Shown: positions 1-11,525 of the stretch, in pieces | Layout: every line of letters begins with the position of its first letter | Position numbering within the stretch: position 1 is the stretch's first letter | NCBI GenBank assembly: GCA_012934845.2 | Contig: WNNJ02001962.1 | Location: forward strand, 124,001 to 188,000 | Length of the DNA stretch: 64,000 bases | Reading direction: 5' to 3' | Source of the DNA: Pomphorhynchus laevis | Lineage: Eukaryota > Acanthocephala > Palaeacanthocephala > Echinorhynchida > Pomphorhynchidae | Translations under genes and position numbers: made by a program | The notes under the pieces: model-generated | What the model saw: the letters and a program-made list of their open reading frames with translations, nothing else | What the model was told of the DNA's origin: nothing | Database searches by the model: none

Positions 1-548
1 GCACTCCCTGCTCTAGCCTCCATTTTTGCCTATGATCCACTCGCTACCTTCACAAGTCGAGTAAAATACCTGGGGTTTACCGTTTCGGTGAGCTGGTCAG
101 CGAAAGCTGACCTGGATAGACTAAAACGTATCTGAAGAGAACTAGTTGGGCTCTGAAACGGGCCCAGCATCTGTCGTTGAATTGGAAAACTCAGGTGCGC
201 CTCTGGGGCACCTGGGCTATCTCGGGATTAGTCTTCTTCTCTAGAGGATGTACCCCAGAGCAAATACTAAGGTTTCTTAAGCTCCTCGTCTCTCGCTTAC
301 CCAACATAGTCCGCGCCGACTGGTCTCTTCGGGGGGGGGTGAAAGACCCCGGGTGGTTCAGTCGGAGAGCGGCGTGTTGGATTGGTTGGAGGACTCAGAT
401 CCCAGTGGATTTGAGACCTTAATTTGGGAAAAAGTTAGCACAGATCTTGAATCTACAGTTGATAAGTTTTTTTTGTGACTCTGACTCTTCCTTTCTGTTA
501 TTTATTTAGTTATCGGTTATGTTATGTAATAAAATCCTTATTATTACA
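1..548 (+). mobile_element. LINE family A, 3' end (RT C-terminus plus 3' UTR), cut by window edge
   Basis: The left edge enters a non-LTR retrotransposon near the end of its reverse transcriptase ORF. Frames around 40-290 read SRVKYLGFTVSVSW and then KTQVRLWGTW, the palm/thumb-distal stretch (VKYLGxxx) typical of jockey-like non-LTR RTs. The reading frame is interrupted, so this is a dead copy. After a G-run near 330 and a GC-richer tail, a polyadenylation-like AATAAAATCC stretch lies at about 527-540. Homologous 3' ends recur at 25,955-26,440 and 50,335-50,840. Assignment to a named clade is inference. Confidence 0.75.
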
Positions 549-960
549 AACCCAATCTTTGCTAGAGAACACGGAGTTTTGTTTTAGTTAATGTAAATAA
601 CCGTCAAGCTCTTCTCCCCTTTCATTCCAGTTGTGGGAAGTAAAAGCTACTAATGAGAGCCAATTAGCACGAAACGGTGAGTTTGCCATTTGTGACAATC
701 TCATTGTAGTATTATTTCGTGGTACTGACAACCTGATATGAAATGATTCCACGAAGGTAGTATTTCCATTTGAGGAAATTTATTTTATTTTATATATAAT
801 ATAACCTTATATTATATAATATAAAAATATTATAAAATAGCTTTTGCCATTATTGTTAGTTAACGTTTTTAAGATAATAATTTTCTTTATACTAGTTGTT
901 TATTTTCATCTGTAAGAATTTTGTTTATATTTTCACAAAATGATACCATTCCTCGTGAAT
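549..960. other. AT-rich spacer, no gene seen
   Basis: Low-complexity AT-rich DNA between the LINE tail and the hairpin at 970. I see no ORF, splice-like exon or repeat family here. Confidence 0.5.
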
Positions 961-969
961 TTTGTTAGT

Positions 970-1216
970 TATTTTAGCCAGACGCGAAAGAAAGACGAAA
1001 AACACTGCTAGATGCCGTTTCGTCATCACTATGACTCATCAGTACAAGTTCCCTTCCACTGCTGGATGCAGAGGAGGACTAGCAGACGGATCTATCAACG
1101 AATCATGTGAATGATGTACTTGAAAACATGTAGTAATATTATCGTTGAGTGCTGTCATAGTGATGACGAAACGGCATCTAGCAGTGCTTTTCGTCGTTCT
1201 TCCGCGTCTGGCTATA
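970..1216 (-). repeat. Inverted repeat (about 60-bp arms) with degenerate hammerhead ribozyme core
   Basis: The arms at about 973-1032 and 1156-1216 are near-perfect inverted copies around a loop of about 120 bp. On the minus strand the arm end at 1042-1011 reads CTGATGA, a 5-bp stem II (GTCAT/ATGAC, loop AGTG), GAAA, then a short segment ending ATC. That is the order of a type I hammerhead. The other arm lacks the CTGATGA box. The stem III/cleavage segment is one base longer than at 11,488-11,517, so activity is doubtful. Penelope-like elements are known to carry minimal hammerheads in their terminal repeats. Confidence 0.55.
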
Positions 1217-4200
1217 ATTTTGTTCATATTATAACGAACATCGTTTTATGTAGTATATTTAATTAAATAAATTAATTAGATAAATTTAATTTTGTTCAGC
1301 ATTTAATTAATTGTCGAATTTAATAAATTCGAACCTTCACTTTATATTTTTTAAAATGATCTTGATTTTAACATCTTTCAAATTGATCTTGATAATATAA
1401 CCATTTCTAATATTTACGAAGAAATTACGAAAATTACGAATATTATCAATATTACGGATATTACGAATATTATTTTTAATATTATGAATGTTAACGAAAA
1501 ATAAAACATATTTGAATTTTATACAATATAATAAAACAATAGTTCACTAAAGTATACAGCCATATAAAATAAAAAAATTAATATTTTGATCAATAATTCA
1601 AAGCATTTATTTTAAAATCGTGTGCTAAAATAGTTATTTATTTTAGCATTATTTAATTTCAAATATAATAATCAGTATTTTTAAGTTCAACATTTTAAAT
1701 GCAATTACTCAAAAATGTTTTATTAATGAAAATTTTTCTAGTTTATATGTAGCATTGATTTGCTAAATAAATCAATTTTTAATCACATCAAATCGATGTG
1801 TAATTAATTTTACGGAATTAAGTTGGCAGGTAAAAATATTTATCTTAATGCGGTCACGGAACAAAGTTGTTTAGCAAATATCTCAAATTATGCATTTGAG
1901 TTTGTAATCGTATCAATTTTTGTGTGTTTGTAATCTTAATCGTTTCACTTAAGCGATAGTTCAAGGATTACTGGTTGATCTGGTTAATTACGGCGTTGCT
2001 GAGGATCATTCGCTGCTTTTTATCAAAATTTCACATGCAGGCTTACCGTCAGTTACGCATTATGCTGTTCTACTTTATTAACGTTTATCAAAGCATCTTT
2101 TAAACTAATACAATGCCCGATCCAGAATTGCTAGAACAATATAATCTCTACACTTCTTTTTATAAAACTTATCAATGATTAAAAATATGCTATTCCTCCT
2201 CATGCTGTATGACTTAGAACTTATGGACTGTCTTTACAAGAAACGTTTATCACGAACCTTAACAAGAAAGTAAACTTTTTCACAGAGCAAAGTAACAATC
2301 ATTTAGCAATAATTAAAATGAGCTATACAAAGATTCAAATGGTGTATGACAAATAAAACCCTAATGAAATTTGATGGGCCAAGAGTGATCATGCATTTTG
2401 ATGAATTAAATTATAAGGACGAAAAAGTTTTGTTCAGAATAAAGTCAATTTGAAGAATGTATCAAAAAACGATGAATTCATTAAACGATGAATTCTTAGA
2501 AAGATGATATTCTAGAAAAGTAATTTATAGACAAATACGAGAAGTGTCAAAATTATCACTTAAATAATTATTAATTAAACGAAAAATGAATCTGATGTGT
2601 TGGTCTACACCCCTTTCACCTTTTATCCAGCGATAGATAAGTTACATAATTATGTCAATTTGGTTATGAATCTTTTGACGCAAGAACAAAAGCTAGATTA
2701 ACACAAATAGCATTCAGAAACGTAAGACGATAAGATAAATGTTAACATCAAAAAAATAATACTTAAAAGGTTCTTGCAAACCTTATGGAAATAGCTGGAG
2801 TGAGTGCTACGAAAAAATAGAAACTGATGATGAATTTAAAAGCTCATATCCCGATGTATAATATCATATGCGATTTCAGTTGTAAGAGGCAAGGCTAATA
2901 TTCGTCTGTGAATGCATTCAATGCGGCCTAATGTTTGTGAATAAACTATGGGTGCCATGCATATTCGAGCTAATACTAGATGCTCTGAAATTCTACAAAA
3001 ACACACCAATATTAATAGAGCCGTGAAACATGGTATATAACTTTCTGATCACCTAAGGAAACGACGATAATCGAAGGTAATATTTCGGATAATGCTAAAC
3101 GCAAGAAAAAATAAATGTACTGGAATGGACAAATTATGGCTGACAAAACGATCAACGCAGATCAACTATTTTATTTACTACAAACCAGTAATTTTTTAAT
3201 AACAGTTGCAACTCAACTATGCAAATTCTTTCAGATTAAAATTATTATCAAATTAAAGATTTTTTCACATACATTGTAGAATGTGGTTGTATTTTTAAAC
3301 ACAAAAATGCTATAAGAATTGTTATAAAGAATATTATAGCATTGATGTTTTGCTCTGTGATACATAGATCACAGAACAAATAATTTAACTTAATTAAAAT
3401 GTTTCACAGTTCAAATAGTTTGATAAACATTTTTGTGTGAACAATATTTAGCAGTTTCATATTAAGGGAATATAATATGAAACAGTTTTATATAGAAAAC
3501 ATAGTTTTACATAGTTTTAAATAGATTTACATTTAAAACATTTTTATTTCAAAAATAAATCTAGAAAATTTTTAAAATAGAGAAATATGTTATATTGTTA
3601 CATTAAAAAAGATATAATATTTTTAAAATGTAATTTTAATATTTATAATTTAATTTAAAATTCTCTTTTTAATATGCTATAATTTGCTATATATTTTTTG
3701 CAATTTCTTTTCATATTTTTTATGTGATTTAATAATATATTAATCTCCATAATGTAAAATTATGTTAAGTTAAACTAAAAGTGGTTTCATATACAATTTA
3801 AGTTAGGAATCATTGCTTGTCTTTTATATTTATAAAATCAAACAAATTTTGATTATAACCAAGGAACGATAAAAAAATAGTTGACGCAATACTTTCAAAT
3901 TTTTGAATTTTTTCATACATTAGCTTTTCTATCTAGTAGCAGTTCTTTTTGTGACTGTCGGGCATATAATTCATATATTCATTAATTAATTGACGATTCA
4001 TAAACTTTTTCATTGTTTGGTCAAGATATACACTTATCTTTAATATTATATACATTTGATAAACATAGTTGTTTTCTAAAAGACAGTAATTTAATAGGTA
4101 ACATTAAAATTGACTTTAACTCGCAAGTCTTAATACATTCTAAAACCTGACAGTCAGTAAGATAGTTCTGTTTTGTTATTAAAGCGTCTGTTTGAGTTAA

Positions 4201-4560
4201 TATGCAAAATCACATTTAAAATGGGGTTTAATAAAATAAAATCTAATATGTAGTTTTTGTCTTATATTTGTCTTATCAAATGCCATAAGACATTTGATAC
4301 ATATTTTGTTGGCTGTAATGTTAAAAAGTAATATTTGTAAATTTATGTTAATCTATTTAAAATTGTCAAATATTCATGTATTCTCAAGAAGTGTCATTTT
4401 TTAACTTTCGTTTCATTGTTTGTTATAAAGCACTTTAAAGTTATTTTATATCTGTTAAAGCTATCTTATTTAATTATTTATTATTATTTATTATTATTTG
4501 AAATATTTTAAATCGTACATGTAATTATAAAATTAAATTCACAAAACGTTAAGCTGTCAC
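1217..4560. other. AT-rich region without recognised genes
   Basis: About 3.3 kb of AT-rich sequence. Frames are closed throughout and no motif, RNA gene or repeat shared with the rest of the window was recognised. Slightly GC-richer patches near 2,580-2,960 may be old unidentified repeats. Confidence 0.45.
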
Positions 4561-4584
4561 ATACTAGGGTGGTGTCGAGTCATA

Positions 4585-4840
4585 TCAGCGAAATGCGCAT
4601 AGACAGGGATCGTCCATGTACTCCCTTATGCAGGCAGCGTTGGCTAGCTGAATTGCAGTGCTAATCATCTGCATCAATAAAAACGGTACACGTGCATCAC
4701 CAGAAAATCTCGCCAGACGGCTTCCTAGTTCCAACAGAAAATCAGGACCCACTGCCCCAATAGTCTCTAATGCTATTGGGGTGAACATATGATGGCGATG
4801 GTCCATGTCGACGTATTTTATATATTTACGGGACACTGGT
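4585..4840 (-). mobile_element. Retroelement-associated C-terminal ORF fragment
   Basis: An 83-codon minus-strand frame reads FTPIALETIGAVGPDFLLEL, then LGSRLARFSGDAR and a tail rich in Gln/Ile with NAA. This resembles a short conserved block (P-x-A-x-ETxGxxGP ... LGxRxAxxxGDxR) that I recall at the C-terminus of many retroelement-encoded proteins in invertebrates. No RT domain is visible beside it, and the surrounding DNA is plain AT-rich sequence, so this is an orphan fragment. A host gene exon is the alternative. Confidence 0.45.
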
Positions 4841-6990
4841 TGTTATGGATTATGTCATGCTTTGTTGTGCGAGACGTGACTATTTCGCATAAAATTTGTG
4901 ATCTAAGCAATAAAGGGTTTATTGATATTAACGTATTATACGACATTCTGCTTCCGCTGTGAGTATAGCGGTTATCGATCAAAACATCAATCTCGAGTAT
5001 TTACAAAGCATTCACAGAGTTTCTCTTAATGGACAAAATAACTGTCCTTTACAGTGCGAAGAGGTGTAAGTAATATTTAAGTATTATATTTTAATGTTAT
5101 ACATTAGCAAAGTTTTTTTATGTTTTACGACGATAAAATAAAATAATTATATTGTCCTAAGTAATTAAAACTAATACAATTATTCCTTCGATAAGGTAAT
5201 ATGGCAGTAGCAATTAAACTAGCAGGGAACACTACTATTCCAAGAAACAAGGTAAAGCAGATATCTAAGAATTAGGTTAGCTATGAATAATATTGAAAAA
5301 TAATTTTAAACTATTTTATAGCATATAAAAAAATATATTATGAATATTCTCTGCTGGTGTAAGCACATTCATTTGTGTAACAACAATACCGTCGTAAGGA
5401 TGTTAACACATATAAAACACTTTAAGCGGAGTGGTTGAAGAATATAACATGATGTAATGTTTTAAGTTGGGAGTATACTATGAACTTAGTTTCAATCACA
5501 CAACTATTTTAAATACTTTTATCTTTGATAAAAGTGTTTTAACACTTTTGATAAATTGATAATTTATAATTAGAATTTAAATTCTAATTATAATAATCTT
5601 AGTAGTTTGAATTTATTAAAATCTTTGTCTTAAAATGAACAAATTAGCGATTTATTTCCAATATAAATTTCGAAATTGATTTTATAAAAATGATTATATT
5701 TCTAACGAAATGTTTCAAATCCCTTATAAGAGAATTCGGATAAGCATATTTTGAAAATAAATCCGTAGTCCATTTAATAAAAAACGAATTTGAAAATGTG
5801 ACTTTAAATTAAACCTTACTGAATATGCATTGTTTTGCTGATAATATTAATATCAATACCCGTAAAATTAAAACAATAAAAATACTGTGATTATCAATAC
5901 TCACTGTCTATAATTGTCAGGAAGATAAAATATATTGAAATGACGAGAAACTGAGATACTTAATAGTTTTGGCCTGTAATAAATTTTGTCAGAATGATAA
6001 AATATGCTTACTTAAACTAGATCTTCATTTAGGAAAACTCGTTTTCGCTTATGAAAAATTGTTCATTTATCGTAGCAAATTATTACTAACATAATCTTTA
6101 ACCTTATGTATTTTAAACTCATGCACACATTTTGTCTTTCTACAGCAAACAAAACAGTGATTCAGACACAAACTGTTAAAACTACATTTTTAATCACGAC
6201 TTTTCTATTTTACAACTAAAGTATTGACTTTCTGTAGGTATATTTAATAGCAATGTTGCTTTTTAACATTACAGTAGGCTAACGTTTGAATAACAAAATA
6301 AGGATCAAATATCTTGACTTTAGCTTTTATAAATGCATTGAAACACTGTAAATCAAAGTCAATCTATTCCTTCTTTATATATCTTATAACAAACAATTAA
6401 AACCAAACAAACGATTCAAAAACAAATTCAACAAACAATCAGAAAGTAAAAACATAAATAGCAATTTTCGGGAGAACAGGATAATATTAGTCAATTATAT
6501 TAACACAAATTCAACTAAAATTGAGAACAACTAAAATTGAATGGTAAACAGCTGGACAATCAAAATTCTATTGAAAATTGGAATCCATTTTATTTGATTT
6601 TGCTAATATAAAATTTAATTTAATAGCTTTGATTAAACAATGTTTGTTCACTAAAACGAAATGATGTCTTTGTTCGATATCAACAAGATTAAAAAAGAAC
6701 TGTTGTTTGAAGTTTTAAAAATAATTTCTTTTTATATAAAAACGTGATTTCGACTTATTGTCTTAATATATAATTTTTAATAATTTTAAACATTATAATT
6801 AATGAATAATTTCAGAATAATTTTATCAACTTTTAGCAAACATTTAATGCTTTCTTCTCGAAGTAATAATTTTTTAAAATGATTTAGTTTTTAAATGATT
6901 TACGATTAATTTATTTTTTAAAATAAAATAATGACTTCTCGTTGAATTAAACATGTTGTTTAATTTAACGCTATATCAACTAACAAATAT
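4841..6990. other. AT-rich region, nothing recognised
   Basis: No supported coding exon, RNA gene or repeat copy was found. It contains only short palindromes and homopolymer runs. Confidence 0.45.
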
Positions 6991-6997
6991 CTAGACA

Positions 6998-7113
6998 AAG
7001 ACAGCGGCCACAGCCAATATTCTATAGATTAATGGATTGATGACAATTTTTAATTTGAATGAATTTTTAAATGTTCTCAACACACTCTAGATTAAGGACT
7101 ACTTTGTAGTCTT
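6998..7113. repeat. Direct repeat copy 1 (about 115 bp)
   Basis: Starts GCCACAGCCAATATTCTATA and ends at GTAGTCTTCTTCAA. It is almost identical to 7,453-7,570, about 455 bp downstream. The second copy forms the 3' end of the LRR-like ORF at 7,518-7,615. Confidence 0.85.
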
Positions 7114-7452
7114 CTTCAACTTGTAATCTAAATCTTGTTAGCTTCGACATTTTGCCAAATTCGACTTTTGTCAAATCTTAGAATAGTTAGTTATTTATTA
7201 ATTTTTTTGAATTTTTTTGATATCAACAAGAGTTGAAAAGCGACGTTTGCTGTGTAATTTATTAAAAATTGTTGAAAACAGTTTTGAAACGATTATTAAA
7301 ATGCAATTATTAAATAGAAACATTAAAGTTGTTTTAGTAAAAAGATCAAATGTTTTAATAAATTAAAGAATCAAAGAAGTTATTATAGCTTTTAAAATGA
7401 GCACATATTTTTTACTTGTGAGCTTATAAACTAAGCAAAGGTCTAGATAAAA

Positions 7453-7570
7453 CAGAAGCCACAGCCAATATTCTATAGATTAATGGATTGATGACAATTT
7501 TTAATTTGAATGAATTTTTAAATGTTCTCAACACACTCTAGATTAAGGACTACTTTGTAGTCTTCTTCAC
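7453..7570. repeat. Direct repeat copy 2 (about 115 bp)
   Basis: Near-identical partner of 6,998-7,113. Shared flanks (a TTTTTTGATATCAACAAGAG-like string near 6,676 and 7,214) suggest the duplicated unit was longer, about 0.45-0.5 kb, with the rest diverged. Confidence 0.85.
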
Positions 7571-7769
7571 ATGCCCACGAGTCAGTAATAAAGTGAAGCT
7601 TAGAGTTTCTGAACAGTGTACAAAATAATATAAATAGGTTATGTATTAACTTACATCTGACTTCGATCGACAAAATCATTTGTTTTTTGATAAGGCCGTT
7701 CCAACGCGTAGCTAAACAATTTTCAAATGCCGATATAGGAAAAGTACGATGGCTATTTGATAACAACAT
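7518..7769 (-). CDS. LRR-like or LRR-C-cap-like ORF, uncertain
   Basis: An open minus-strand frame of 83 codons. Its second half follows an AG that could be an acceptor (near 7,612) and reads NSKLHFITDSWACEEDYKVV, then LNLECVENI. NSKLHFI resembles the start of an LRR. DSWACEEDYKVVLNLEC loosely resembles the NPWxCDCxLxxL start of an LRR C-terminal cap. The minus strand is also the strand of the LRR exons further right. If real, it could be the 3' end of an LRR gene. The similarity is weak and may be chance. Confidence 0.25.
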   Translation of the reverse strand: MLLSNSHRTFPISAFENCLATRWNGLIKKQMILSIEVRCKLIHNLFILFCTLFRNSKLHFITDSWACEEDYKVVLNLECVENI

Positions 7770-8920
7770 TTTATTAAAGTGTAAAATGTCTTAACGTAAC
7801 AAGTCAATTTCATTCGTATTTGTGGAAAATAAAGAAATTAATTTCCGTGATTTAGGGAATAAAGAAATTTTCTAAATCACGGAATATATAAACTGGAAGT
7901 TGAATGAAAACAGTGCTTGTACTGAAGAAAAGTAATTGGAGAGTAAAATTCCTGAACAATCAAAGTCAATGTTTTATTATTTGTGATAAATAAAGTAATT
8001 AAAAACATACGGTAATTAAGTATTAATTCACGAATTTTAAAAACCTGGAAGTTCAATGAAAACATTGCTTGTACTGTTTTCTGAAAATAAAAGTACTCGT
8101 ATGCTTGTGAAATATATATATATATGTAATGGAAAGGAGTAACTCGGTTTAAGCTATAAAATTAAGCTATTAAATTCTTTGGATTTAAATGTAAAAATAA
8201 GGTAAGTGCAAAGAAGGTAAAACTACATTTTTGCTAGTTTTCGCTAAAAGGCAGTTCGATAAAATTGTTTCGTGTCATTTGAACATACCGCTTAAGCTCT
8301 TCACCGCTGAAAGAACAGTTTCTAGTTGTGATTTGGCATAGGCTTGTAATGTAAATTTGTCTAAACAACACGAATATTATGTGTGTATTCTATAATATCG
8401 CAAGACTCTTTAATTAATAAGGATATAAAGTAATTTACAAATATTATCACTTCATATTATACATCTAATGTTTAAAATTATATTTCATATAATTTAAAAA
8501 ATACTGAATTATAAGATTTCTTTTGAAAATTTTAATGTTAACAATTTTTATTTATCTTTTAGCAAAATATGTAGTTATTTCGTCGTTAAATGATCATAAA
8601 TATTTTCTTAAATAATTTTCTCAGGTTAAATATTTTCTCAGTTAGATGATCTGATTTATTATTAAAAGTATTAATTTGTTCATCCACATATCAAGTTTTT
8701 AATTGATTAAAATTTTACTTATGAATTTTTTTAGAAGTTCATTTAACTTTTTAAGATCTAAGTATGCAAAAGAATTTCACTAGAAAAATTATAGAAAAAT
8801 TAGATAAATTAGATGAAACGCGTATACTGTTGTTAAAGTTAGTCGTTACACATAGGATGACTGGACATGCGTGGCGACTTTGAATATTGCGAGAATAATT
8901 CGGTTCTATTTATTGGTCTG
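7770..8920. other. AT-rich spacer with small palindromes
   Basis: Includes a short inverted repeat near 7,845-7,885 (TCCGTGATTTAG / CTAAATCACGGA) and an (AT)n run near 8,112-8,125. No gene seen. Confidence 0.45.
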
Positions 8921-8975
8921 ATGATGTATAGAATGCTGCCTGGTATTTATGACTCCTTGCGATGGAAACAAATTC

Positions 8976-9155
8976 CTAGGGTGTATGAAATTGGAGATCA
9001 TGAAGGAAATATTCTGTAGCTGATTTTCAATGCGAAAGTCACCTCGTGTGACCTAGCAACTATTCATTACATAAATAAGCATCCATCAAAGGATCACCAG
9101 TCCCGATTTCAATCGATCTTCATGATCTCATACGATACAATCTATAATAAGCATG
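8976..9155. repeat. Direct repeat copy 1 (about 175 bp) flanking SINE-like unit
   Basis: Contains CAATGCGAAAGTCACCTCGT, then a TGACCTAGCAACTATTCATT stretch and CCATCAAAGGATCACCAGTC. The near-identical copy is at 9,418-9,592, so the SINE-like segment lies between two direct repeats about 440 bp apart. Confidence 0.85.
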
Positions 9156-9231
9156 CCAGAGAGCATCTCGGACAATGCAGTTTCTGGATATCATGATGGA
9201 AGGTTTCATGTACTGTGTGAAATCTGGTAAT

Positions 9232-9417
9232 CCTGGATTCGTAGCCTAACAGTCAAGAGCGCAAGCCAAGTACGGAGAGCGACAGCTCGAATCTCGGATA
9301 AGTCAAATTTCAAAAGGCGAAGAGTTGGTAGTCAGCCTTCTGATGAGCCCGGGGCTACCAACATGTGGCAAAAAGCGGGCGAAACGAAAACGGCTGTGGC
9401 AATGTGGCCGTTAGTAG
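9232..9417 (+). mobile_element. tRNA-derived SINE-like unit with hammerhead-like fold
   Basis: Two pol III promoter-like boxes are spaced as in a tRNA gene: a TAGCCTAACAGT A-box-like motif near 9,241 and GCTCGAATCTC (B-box-like) near 9,284. Downstream, at about 9,336-9,395, the order CTGATGA, GCCCG ... CGGGC, GAAACG, then a CGGC where a cleavage triplet would be expected, follows the hammerhead layout with a long stem-II loop and one apparent substitution. Known precedent: the schistosome SM-alpha element is a SINE-like repeat carrying a hammerhead. That this is the same kind of unit is inference. Confidence 0.5.
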
Positions 9418-9592
9418 TCAGGGTGTATAGAATTGGATATCATGAAGGAAGGATTCTGTAGCTGGTTTTCAATGCGAAAGTCACCTCGTGTGACCTAGCA
9501 ACTATTCATTGCATAAATAAGCATCCATCAAAGGATCACCAGTCCCGATCAATCGATCTTCATGATCTCATAAGATACAATCTATATATAAG
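9418..9592. repeat. Direct repeat copy 2 (about 175 bp)
   Basis: Second copy of 8,976-9,155. It runs into an AT microsatellite at about 9,580-9,690. Confidence 0.85.
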
Positions 9593-9692
9593 TATATAAC
9601 TTTATATAAAATATAATAAATAAATATAATATAATAAATATAATAATAAATAATAAATATATATAACAATAAAATATATAATAAATATAAGA
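9583..9692. repeat. AT-rich simple repeat
   Basis: Alternating ATATA/AATAAT tracts with little other sequence. Confidence 0.8.
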
Positions 9693-9934
9693 AATCCTGG
9701 ACCTTTGTCTACTCAACACATCTGTGTACTACTATTATACATGCCGTATCCACTAAGGATCCAACGAGTGCAGCGACAATTCAGCAACAACCTCTGTCTA
9801 GTGTTTAAGGTTGGTCCGCACAGCAATTCGATCAGGTAAAGAGCGTAAGCCTCAGACAATTAAGCAATGTGTCGGAAACGCCTTTATTCACAATGTCACA
9901 CAGGCAACTGAAACGATCAGTGAGTACTTCATTC

Positions 9935-9975
9935 TACTGATGAGTGTTGCCGGGTACTCATTGGGCGTCTAGAAG
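9935..9975 (+). ncRNA. Possible decayed hammerhead motif
   Basis: TACTGATGAGT is followed by a potential stem and GGCGTCTAG, matching the two ends of the hammerhead at 11,488-11,521 (TACTGATGAG and CGCGTCTA). The central GAAA is not present. Treated as a relic at best. Confidence 0.25.
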
Positions 9976-10167
9976 TGACATGGTGATTGAAAGTCGTGAA
10001 ACTAAGTCAAGTCTAACAAGCAACATCATTTTCTATAAATGCCGTATTTCGAAAGAAATCCTAGATCGTTGTCTACTCAGCACATCCGTGTACTACTATT
10101 ATATATACTGTTATATATACTATATATATTGTAATTGAGTTAAACCGCTAAAAAAGACAGAAATAAA

Positions 10168-10235
10168 TAAGAGCACTTGATGGTGAAGGAAATATTGAAA
10201 CCGTCGCACTTGATGGTGAAGGAAATATTGAAACC
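10168..10235. repeat. Tandem duplication, 2 x 33 bp
   Basis: GCACTTGATGGTGAAGGAAA followed by TATTGAAACCGTC occurs twice head to tail. Confidence 0.9.
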
Positions 10236-10324
10236 GTCGCGTCAGGTTCATTCTGAGAATGCATATATATTTAAATATATCGTACAAATGTAACCGAAAC
10301 TGACACAAAATGAAAGATACAATA

Positions 10325-10780
10325 TTCTTTTTAAATTAAAACGTTTTGGCCCCTAGCCTTCGTCAGTTAACACATCATCAACACATTATCAGGCTTATAT
10401 CATAAGCATGTACGACATCAGTTTTGGAAGAATTTTCGCTTCTATGTCATTTTTATGTTCCTCTCTTCGTCTTTCTTACTCCTAATATCAATCAAACGGA
10501 ATGGACGATCGTATCGATTTAGCGTACGATCAGTCATTAATTGACCAATCCAGTGACTAATTCTCGCGCTGCTTTCCTTGCGTTATCTGTCCGAAAAGCT
10601 ATTGAATCTGTCTTTAGAGACCTAGCGATGCGTTCCAAACTAATTCATAGTAATCCGATACCTGATAAGCTTTATTTCTTGCAAAATATTCAGAAAGGTA
10701 TCATACCAACACCCGGTCGTCCCATTATAAATAACCGAGGCACTTCTACATAGAAAATCTTTATGATGAACATTACATTA
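10325..10780 (+). mobile_element. Penelope-like RT fragment
   Basis: A plus-strand frame (10,541-10,753) ends with KLYFLQNIQKGIIPTPGRPI. This matches the Penelope RT entry block in which a Y(F/G)LPKIHK-like string precedes PxRPIxS. The conserved PKIHK is degraded to QNIQK. Upstream, at about 10,330-10,375, a CGTTTTGGCCCCTAGCC segment folds as the terminal stem seen at other PLE ends in this window when read on the minus strand. The copy stops before the YxDD palm motif. Confidence 0.6.
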
Positions 10781-11049
10781 TCATTTTTGCAATAAACATG
10801 ACATCTTAAAATGATTTGTAAATGTAGGTGTCCTAGTATGTCAATGAAATATGTAAAAAAATAATAAATTTAAATAAATTTATTGTAATTAAATTTATTG
10901 TAATAAATTTAATTTATAATTTTCTTGTAAGTTATCATTTCTTTATATGCAATACAATAAACAGATATGTTTCGTTAAATATAAAACAATAAATATAATT
11001 GCAATTATTTGCAATTACATATAATTTTGTAATTAACCAACTTTTATAG

Positions 11050-11280
11050 AGTTGTCAATCCGGATTTTCCCCAATCCGGATTGACATAGGCATCTGAATC
11101 CGAGACGAACACATAGATACAGTCTTGGAGGTACTAACCAACATTCTTGCCGCTAGGCATTCCATCGTGAATTGATCTAGTAGGCATTGAAAATCCTCAG
11201 GACAAGCGATCAAAACAACGTCATATGCAAAAAAGCAGAGATTGTATCCTGATAGAGCAGAACTGAGGACCGACATCAGT
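11050..11280 (-). mobile_element. LINE family B, RT palm fragment
   Basis: A 73-codon minus-strand frame reads CFFAYDVVLIACPEDFQCLL, then a STSKTVSM block. This is the catalytic palm region of a non-LTR RT, with FADD changed to FAYD, so one of the two metal-binding Asp residues is lost. The FADDVVLLA ... VSTSKTExM pattern belongs to the same kind of LINE whose 3' ends lie at 37,945, 42,960 and 61,200. Confidence 0.75.
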
Positions 11281-11382
11281 CAGATCAACCCGTCTCGAAA
11301 TTTTGTCCATGTTATTCTAAGCAATAATATTTTTTCTATAACTTTAGTTTTTTATGTAATTATTATTATAAATATAATTTGT

Positions 11383-11425
11383 TGTTACACCTGCCTTGGA
11401 ACACCCAATGATGTAATTCTCACAA
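11383..11425. repeat. Short direct repeat copy 1
   Basis: ACACCTGCCTTGGAACACCC, then AATGATGTA. A close copy is at 11,743-11,780, so this region is partly duplicated over about 360 bp. Confidence 0.7.
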
Positions 11426-11479
11426 TATTCAAAGTCGCTACGTATGCCCAGTCATCCTATGTGTGACGACAAACTTCAA

Positions 11480-11525
11480 CAATGGTAGACGCGTTTCGCT
11501 CTATCGGAGCTCATCAGTACAGTGA
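11480..11525 (-). ncRNA. Hammerhead ribozyme motif (type I, minimal)
   Basis: On the minus strand from 11,517 to 11,488 every core element is present in order: CTGATGA, stem II GCTC/GAGC with loop CGATA, GAAA, then CGCGTC. In the last part AC and GT can form a two-bp stem III and C is the cleavage base. Stem I starts with GTA/TAC on the two flanks. Very short stem III is the known form of hammerheads in Penelope-like terminal repeats (family knowledge). No intact element surrounds it. Self-cleavage is inferred, not shown. Confidence 0.75.
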
